Below the pieces are notes generated by a model. The model worked only from the letters and a program-made list of their open reading frames with translations. It did no database searches and was not told the DNA's origin. Made by a program: the position numbers and the translations under genes. Of a stretch of 64,000 nucleotides of DNA, positions 60,541 to 64,000 are shown piece by piece. Source of the DNA: Streptomyces cavernicola (GTDB taxonomy: Bacteria > Actinomycetota > Actinomycetes > Streptomycetales > Streptomycetaceae); the NCBI RefSeq assembly GCF_029968035.1, contig NZ_JASCIQ010000031.1:50765-114764 (forward strand), written 5' to 3'. Position 1 is the first letter of the stretch; each line of letters opens with the position of its first letter.

Positions 60541-61815
60541 ATGAACACCACAGGTCCGGACGGCAAGGGGCTGCGCCTCACCCCCATCCGGGGGCTGCGC
60601 TACGTCCCCGACCGCGTCGGCTCACTCGCCGCAGTGACGTCCCCGCCGTACGACGTGGTGGTACGCCCCGACGGGCTGCACTATCTGGAGTCCCTCGACC
60701 CGCACAACATCGTGCGCCTCATCCTGCCGCAGGCCGACACCTCTCAGGCCCGGCACCAGCAGGCCGCCGACACCCTCCGAGAGTGGCTCGCCGACGGCAT
60801 ACTCGCCCCCGAGTCGGAGCCCGCCCTCTACGTCTACGAGCAGCGCAACGGCGACCTCCTGCAGCGCGGCCTGATCGGAGCCCTGGAGCTGTCCGAGGCC
60901 CACGAGGGCGTCGTCCTGCCGCACGAGGACGTCATGCCGCACATCGTCGAGGACCGCGCGGACCTGATGCGCGCCACCGCCGCCAACCTCGAACCGCTGC
61001 TCCTCACCTACCGCGGCGAGGGCACCAGGACCGGCGCGACGGCCGTCATCGAACGCGCCGTGGACCGCCCGCCGCTGCTCTCCACAACCACCGAGGACGG
61101 CTTCAGCCACCGCCTGTGGTCGGTCACCGACCCGGCCGAACTCGCCGAGATCCAGGCGGACTTCGCGCACCGCCAGGCCCTGATCGCCGACGGCCACCAC
61201 CGCTGGGCGACCTATCTGCGGCTGCGCGGCCGCCACCCCTCCCCGTCCCCGTGGGACCACGGCCTGGTCCTGCTCGTCGACACGACCCGCTATCCGCTGC
61301 AGGTCCGCGCCATCCACCGCGTCCTGCACCGCCTCCCGGTCGCCGAGGCCCTGGCCGCCGTCGTCGGCTCCTTCCGCGTACGCCGGATCGACGCGCCGCT
61401 GCCCCGCGCCCTGGACGCCCTCGCGGAGGCGGCCGCCGAGTCCAACGCGTTCCTGCTGGCCGGCGACGGCACGTTCCACCTGGTCGACCGCCCGGACCCC
61501 GAGCTCCTGGCGAGCACCGTCCGCCACGACCGCCCGGAGGCCTGGCGCACCCTGGACGCCACGGTCCTGCACTCCACGCTCCTGGACCACGTCTGGGGCA
61601 TCCCGGACGCCCCGGAGCACATCGCGTACATCCACGGCACCCGCGCCGCCGTCGAGAAGGCCGAACGCGACGGCGGTACGGCGGTCCTGATGCACCCGGT
61701 CCGCGAGGAGGTCGTCCGCGAACTGGCCCGCCAGGGCGTCACGATGCCCCGCAAGTCCACGTCCTTCGGCCCGAAGCCGGCGACGGGCCTGGTCCTGCGC
61801 AGCCTGGAGCACTGA
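60541..61815 (+). CDS. DUF1015 protein
   Basis: Conserved cytoplasmic protein of 424 residues of the DUF1015 family, function unknown. Recognisable landmarks are LRYVPDRVGSLAAVTSPPYDVV at the N-terminus, ALYVYEQRNGDLLQRGLIGAL, and IADGHHRWATYLRLRG in the middle. The family has been linked by some to kinase or hydrolase activity. ATG start at 60541. It is divergent from the HAD phosphatase gene and ends before the bidirectional terminator at 61831. Confidence 0.88.
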   Translation: MNTTGPDGKGLRLTPIRGLRYVPDRVGSLAAVTSPPYDVVVRPDGLHYLESLDPHNIVRLILPQADTSQARHQQAADTLREWLADGILAPESEPALYVYEQRNGDLLQRGLIGALELSEAHEGVVLPHEDVMPHIVEDRADLMRATAANLEPLLLTYRGEGTRTGATAVIERAVDRPPLLSTTTEDGFSHRLWSVTDPAELAEIQADFAHRQALIADGHHRWATYLRLRGRHPSPSPWDHGLVLLVDTTRYPLQVRAIHRVLHRLPVAEALAAVVGSFRVRRIDAPLPRALDALAEAAAESNAFLLAGDGTFHLVDRPDPELLASTVRHDRPEAWRTLDATVLHSTLLDHVWGIPDAPEHIAYIHGTRAAVEKAERDGGTAVLMHPVREEVVRELARQGVTMPRKSTSFGPKPATGLVLRSLEH

Positions 61816-61830
61816 GCGCCGAGAACGCGA

Positions 61831-61867
61831 AAGAGGGGCGGGACCGCATCACGGTCCCGCCCCTCTT
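61831..61867. terminator. bidirectional terminator
   Basis: 16-bp stem aagaggggcgggaccg / cggtcccgcccctctt around a 5-base loop (61847-61851), between the ends of two convergent genes. Confidence 0.85.
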
Positions 61868-61878
61868 CGTTGTCCCTG

Positions 61879-63582
61879 CTACTTGTCGCTGCCCTCGGCG
61901 TCGTCGTCGGCGTCGTCGTCGGCGTCGTCGTCGGCGTCGGCTTCCTTCGCCTGGTCCGCCGCAGGCGTCACGTCCGCGCCCGCGCCTTCGTCCTCCTCCT
62001 CGTCGAAGGCGTCGACGAACGCGACCCCGTCGAGCTCGGCGAGCCGGTCGGAGGCGTCGGTGCTGCCGTCCCGGTCGGCTTCGACGACCTTGGCGAACCA
62101 CTCGCGCGCCTCGTCCTCACGCCCGGCGGCGAGCAGCGCGTCGGCGTACGCGTACCGCAGTCGCGCGGTCCAGGGCTGCACGGAGTTCGACGCCAGCTCG
62201 GGGCTCTGCAGCGTCACGATGGCCGCGTCGAGCTGCCCCATGTCGCGGCGCGCACCGGCGGCGACGAGACGCATCTCGACCTGCCCGGCCTTGTCGAGCT
62301 TCTGCACCTCGGGCTCACCGGCCATGTCGAGCGCCTTCTCGGGCCGCCCCATGCCGCGCTCGCAGTCCGCCATGACGGGCCACAGCTCCGCCGACCCGGT
62401 CATCCGCCGCGCGGCCCGGAACTCGGCGAGCGCCTCGGAGTACTTCTGGTTCGCGTACGCGGCGAAGCCGGCCGCTTCCCGCACGGCCGCCACACGCGAG
62501 GCGAGCCGCAGGGCCACCTTGGAGTAGCCGTAGGCCTGCTCGGGGTCCTCGTCGATGAGCTTGGCGACCATCACCAGGTTCCTGGCGACGTCCTCCGCAA
62601 GCCCCTTCGGCAGGCTCTGCAGCTCCTGGCGTACGTCGGCGTCGATCTCCTCGCCGGTGACGTCGTCCGGGATCGGCAGCCGCTTGATCGGCTCGCGGTC
62701 GCCACGGTCGTCCCTGCGGGGGCCACGGTCGTCCCGGCCGTCGCGGCCACGGAAGCCGCCGCCACCGCGCCGGTCGTCCCGGCGGTCGTCGCGGCGGTCG
62801 TCGCGGCGGTCGTCGCGCCCACGGAACCCACCGGGACGTCCGCCCCGGTCGTCACGCCGGGGCCCACGGCCACCGCGGTCGTCACGCCGGTCATCGCGCC
62901 GATCGTCGCGGCCACGGAAGCCACCGCCACCACGCCGGTCGTCGTCCCGCCGGAATCCACCACGGTCATCACGCCGGTCGTCACGCCGGTCGTCGCGCCG
63001 GTCGTCGCGCCGGAAGCCACCACGGTCACCGTCACGACGGTCATCGCGCCGATCGTCCCGACGGAACCCACCGGGCCGGTCATCCCGACGGTCATCACGA
63101 CGGAACCCACGGTCCCGATCGTCACGACGGTCATCACGGCGATCGTCACGCCGGTCATCCCGACGGAACGCGGGCCGCCCACCACGGTCATCACGCCGGT
63201 CGTCCCGCCGGAATCCACCGCGGTCATCATCGCGACGGAACCCACCGCGGTCACCGTCACGGCGGTCGTCCCTACGGAACCCACCGGGCCGGTCATCCCG
63301 ACGATCATCACGACGGAACCCACGGTCCCGATCATCACGACGGTCATCACGGCGATCGTCACGGCGGAAGCCGGGGCGGTCGTTATCGCGGCGGTCGTCC
63401 CGCCGGAATCCGCCGCGGTCCCGGTCGCGGTCACGGTCCCTGCCGCGGTCGCGGTCATCGCGCCGGCCGAAGCCACCGCGGTCACCGTCGCGGCGCGGTC
63501 CGCCGCGGTAGCCCCCTCGGTCCCCGTCGTCCCGCCGACGCTGCTCGTGTTCGGGACGATCGTCGGGAGAGTTGGTCGACAT
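61879..63582 (-). CDS. Arg/Asp-repeat disordered protein with helical-repeat C-terminus
   Basis: Protein of 567 residues. Residues ~15-290 consist of repeated RRDDRRDDRRDD, DRGGFRRDD and DRPGGFRRDD units (Arg, Asp and Gly make up most of the region), strongly charged but near neutral overall and intrinsically disordered. Residues ~300-520 form a TPR-like helical domain (DVRQELQSLPKGLAEDVARN; EDPEQAYGYSKVALRLA). The tail is acidic (DADDDADDDADDDA). Such RG/RD-rich segments suggest RNA or phosphorylated-polymer binding or phase separation. It is the first gene downstream of the rRNA operon. ATG at 63582; the plus-strand frame of equal length is an artefact. Confidence 0.8.
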   Translation of the reverse strand: MSTNSPDDRPEHEQRRRDDGDRGGYRGGPRRDGDRGGFGRRDDRDRGRDRDRDRDRGGFRRDDRRDNDRPGFRRDDRRDDRRDDRDRGFRRDDRRDDRPGGFRRDDRRDGDRGGFRRDDDRGGFRRDDRRDDRGGRPAFRRDDRRDDRRDDRRDDRDRGFRRDDRRDDRPGGFRRDDRRDDRRDGDRGGFRRDDRRDDRRDDRRDDRGGFRRDDDRRGGGGFRGRDDRRDDRRDDRGGRGPRRDDRGGRPGGFRGRDDRRDDRRDDRRDDRRGGGGFRGRDGRDDRGPRRDDRGDREPIKRLPIPDDVTGEEIDADVRQELQSLPKGLAEDVARNLVMVAKLIDEDPEQAYGYSKVALRLASRVAAVREAAGFAAYANQKYSEALAEFRAARRMTGSAELWPVMADCERGMGRPEKALDMAGEPEVQKLDKAGQVEMRLVAAGARRDMGQLDAAIVTLQSPELASNSVQPWTARLRYAYADALLAAGREDEAREWFAKVVEADRDGSTDASDRLAELDGVAFVDAFDEEEDEGAGADVTPAADQAKEADADDDADDDADDDAEGSDK

Positions 63583-63649
63583 CGGTGACTCCTGTCTTCG
63601 GTACCGCAGTCATTCTTGCGCACCCGGCTTCGGGCCGCGCTGCGAGAGA

Positions 63650-63694
63650 AATAAAAAAGGACCCTTGGTCCCAGCGTGAACGCTGGGACCAAGG
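63650..63694 (-). terminator. rRNA operon terminator
   Basis: 14-bp stem ccttggtcccagcg / cgctgggaccaagg (63663-63676 with 63681-63694) with a tgaa loop. On the minus strand it is followed by a run of Ts (A-rich tract 63650-63659). Confidence 0.9.
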
Positions 63695-63709
63695 ATCCTC
63701 CTAAGAATT

Positions 63710-63828
63710 GTTCGGCGGCGTCCTACTCTCCCACAGGGTCCCCCCTGCAGTACCATCGGCGCTGTGAGGCTTAGCTTCCGGGTTCGAAATGTAACCGGGC
63801 GTTTCCCTCACGCTATGACCACCGAAAC
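63710..63828 (-). rRNA. rrf: 5S rRNA
   Basis: 119 bases. The minus-strand sequence begins gtttcggtggtcatagcgtg and ends gtaggacgccgccgaac, with the conserved helix I pairing and the cgaacccggaagctaag loop. It matches actinobacterial 5S rRNA throughout. Confidence 0.97.
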
Positions 63829-63961
63829 CCTATGAAGTATCCCGTTGGAAACGGGACGCTGAACAGGGCAGCGAACAAGCACACTCTTCAATTGAGTAAT
63901 TGTTCAGCCGACACTAGCTGTTCGTTACTTCAGAACCAACACAGTGGACGCGAGCAACTGA
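63829..63961 (-). other. 23S-5S intergenic spacer
   Basis: 133 bases between the 23S 3' end and 5S. It is AT-richer than the rest of the window, without a tRNA. RNase processing stems are expected here. Confidence 0.7.
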
Positions 63962-64000
63962 GGACAAGCCCTCGGCCTATTAGTACCGGTCAGCTCCACA
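63962..64000 (-). rRNA. rrl: 23S rRNA, 3' end (partial)
   Basis: The minus strand reads tgtggagctgaccggtacta then ataggccgagggcttgtcc, the conserved 3' end of Streptomyces 23S rRNA. The gene continues beyond the window. The exact 3' end is approximate. Confidence 0.88.

Noticed and set aside
62750..63560. CRISPR-like periodicity
   Set aside because: Short regular DNA repeats with no unique spacers; they are codons of the Arg/Asp-repeat protein.
61870..63588. 572-residue open frame on the plus strand through the repeat protein
   Set aside because: Runs antisense to the RDD-repeat gene. Its composition (long Ala/Val/Thr/Pro runs) is what the complement of the repeat encodes; there is no ribosome binding site or known domain.

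Overview
The window is a piece of a Streptomyces chromosome. GC content is very high, GTG and TTG starts are common, GTGA/ATGA stop-start overlaps are frequent, and several genes are typical of the genus (a streptogrisin, an SflA-type SepF homologue, an Rpf/LysM secreted protein, a DmdR-like iron box). The order parA-like, ald, nudix, pyrG, recN, NAD kinase, tlyA matches, from memory, a conserved core region of the genus. The right end runs into an rRNA operon on the minus strand (5S complete, 3' end of 23S).

0-13.4 kb: a secreted serine protease (SprB-like) with a clear terminator; a DUF5685 protein with a very cysteine-rich tail; sflA; an acyl-CoA dehydrogenase with a dyad operator candidate; a 14-TM drug exporter; a PIG-V-like mannosyltransferase interrupted in frame by a 167-bp terminal-inverted-repeat element; a PAP2 phosphatase; an I78-type protease inhibitor; a WYL regulator; and a glycosyltransferase pair. 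13.5-19.7 kb: a branched-chain amino-acid-type ABC system in which LivH, LivM and LivG are fused into one 887-residue polypeptide. Its LivF partner has Arg in place of the Walker A Lys, and the binding lipoprotein is divergent.

19.7-26.7 kb: an Rpf-like/LysM protein, two conserved hypotheticals, der, plsC-like, cmk, tyrA and aroH. 26.7-30.5 kb: an accessory-looking block with a YidB gene remnant, two convergent RlaP-like nucleotidyltransferases, an ADP-ribosylglycohydrolase and an NrtR-type Nudix regulator. The regulator's start codon lies at the edge of a 62-bp dyad. 30.5-35.3 kb: a coupled chromosome-organisation operon (parA-like, a possible ribbon-helix-helix protein, scpA, scpB, rluB-like).

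35.7-41.7 kb: ald, an ATPase/TPR protein, an ADP-ribose pyrophosphatase and pyrG. 42-49.8 kb: a GH15 hydrolase and an amine catabolism module (Tat-exported flavin amine oxidase, APC permease, divergent PucR regulator with a long glycine-rich insert). 49.9-55.8 kb: a glycosyltransferase, recN, NAD kinase, tlyA, a small protein and an SCP2-like protein. 56.4-59.4 kb: an iron-siderophore ABC importer behind an iron box. 59.4-63.6 kb: a HAD phosphatase, a DUF1015 protein and a very unusual Arg/Asp-repeat protein with a helical-repeat-like C-terminus, just downstream of the rRNA operon.

Most of the larger intergenic gaps carry members of a dispersed GC-rich repeat family; one gap (55.8-56.4 kb) holds a 96-bp tandem array. 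No tRNA gene, CRISPR array, complete insertion sequence, prophage or biosynthetic gene cluster was recognised. The best candidate for an under-described system is the nrtR / ADP-ribosylglycohydrolase / RlaP-nucleotidyltransferase block, which looks like an NAD/ADP-ribose-linked RNA repair or conflict locus.
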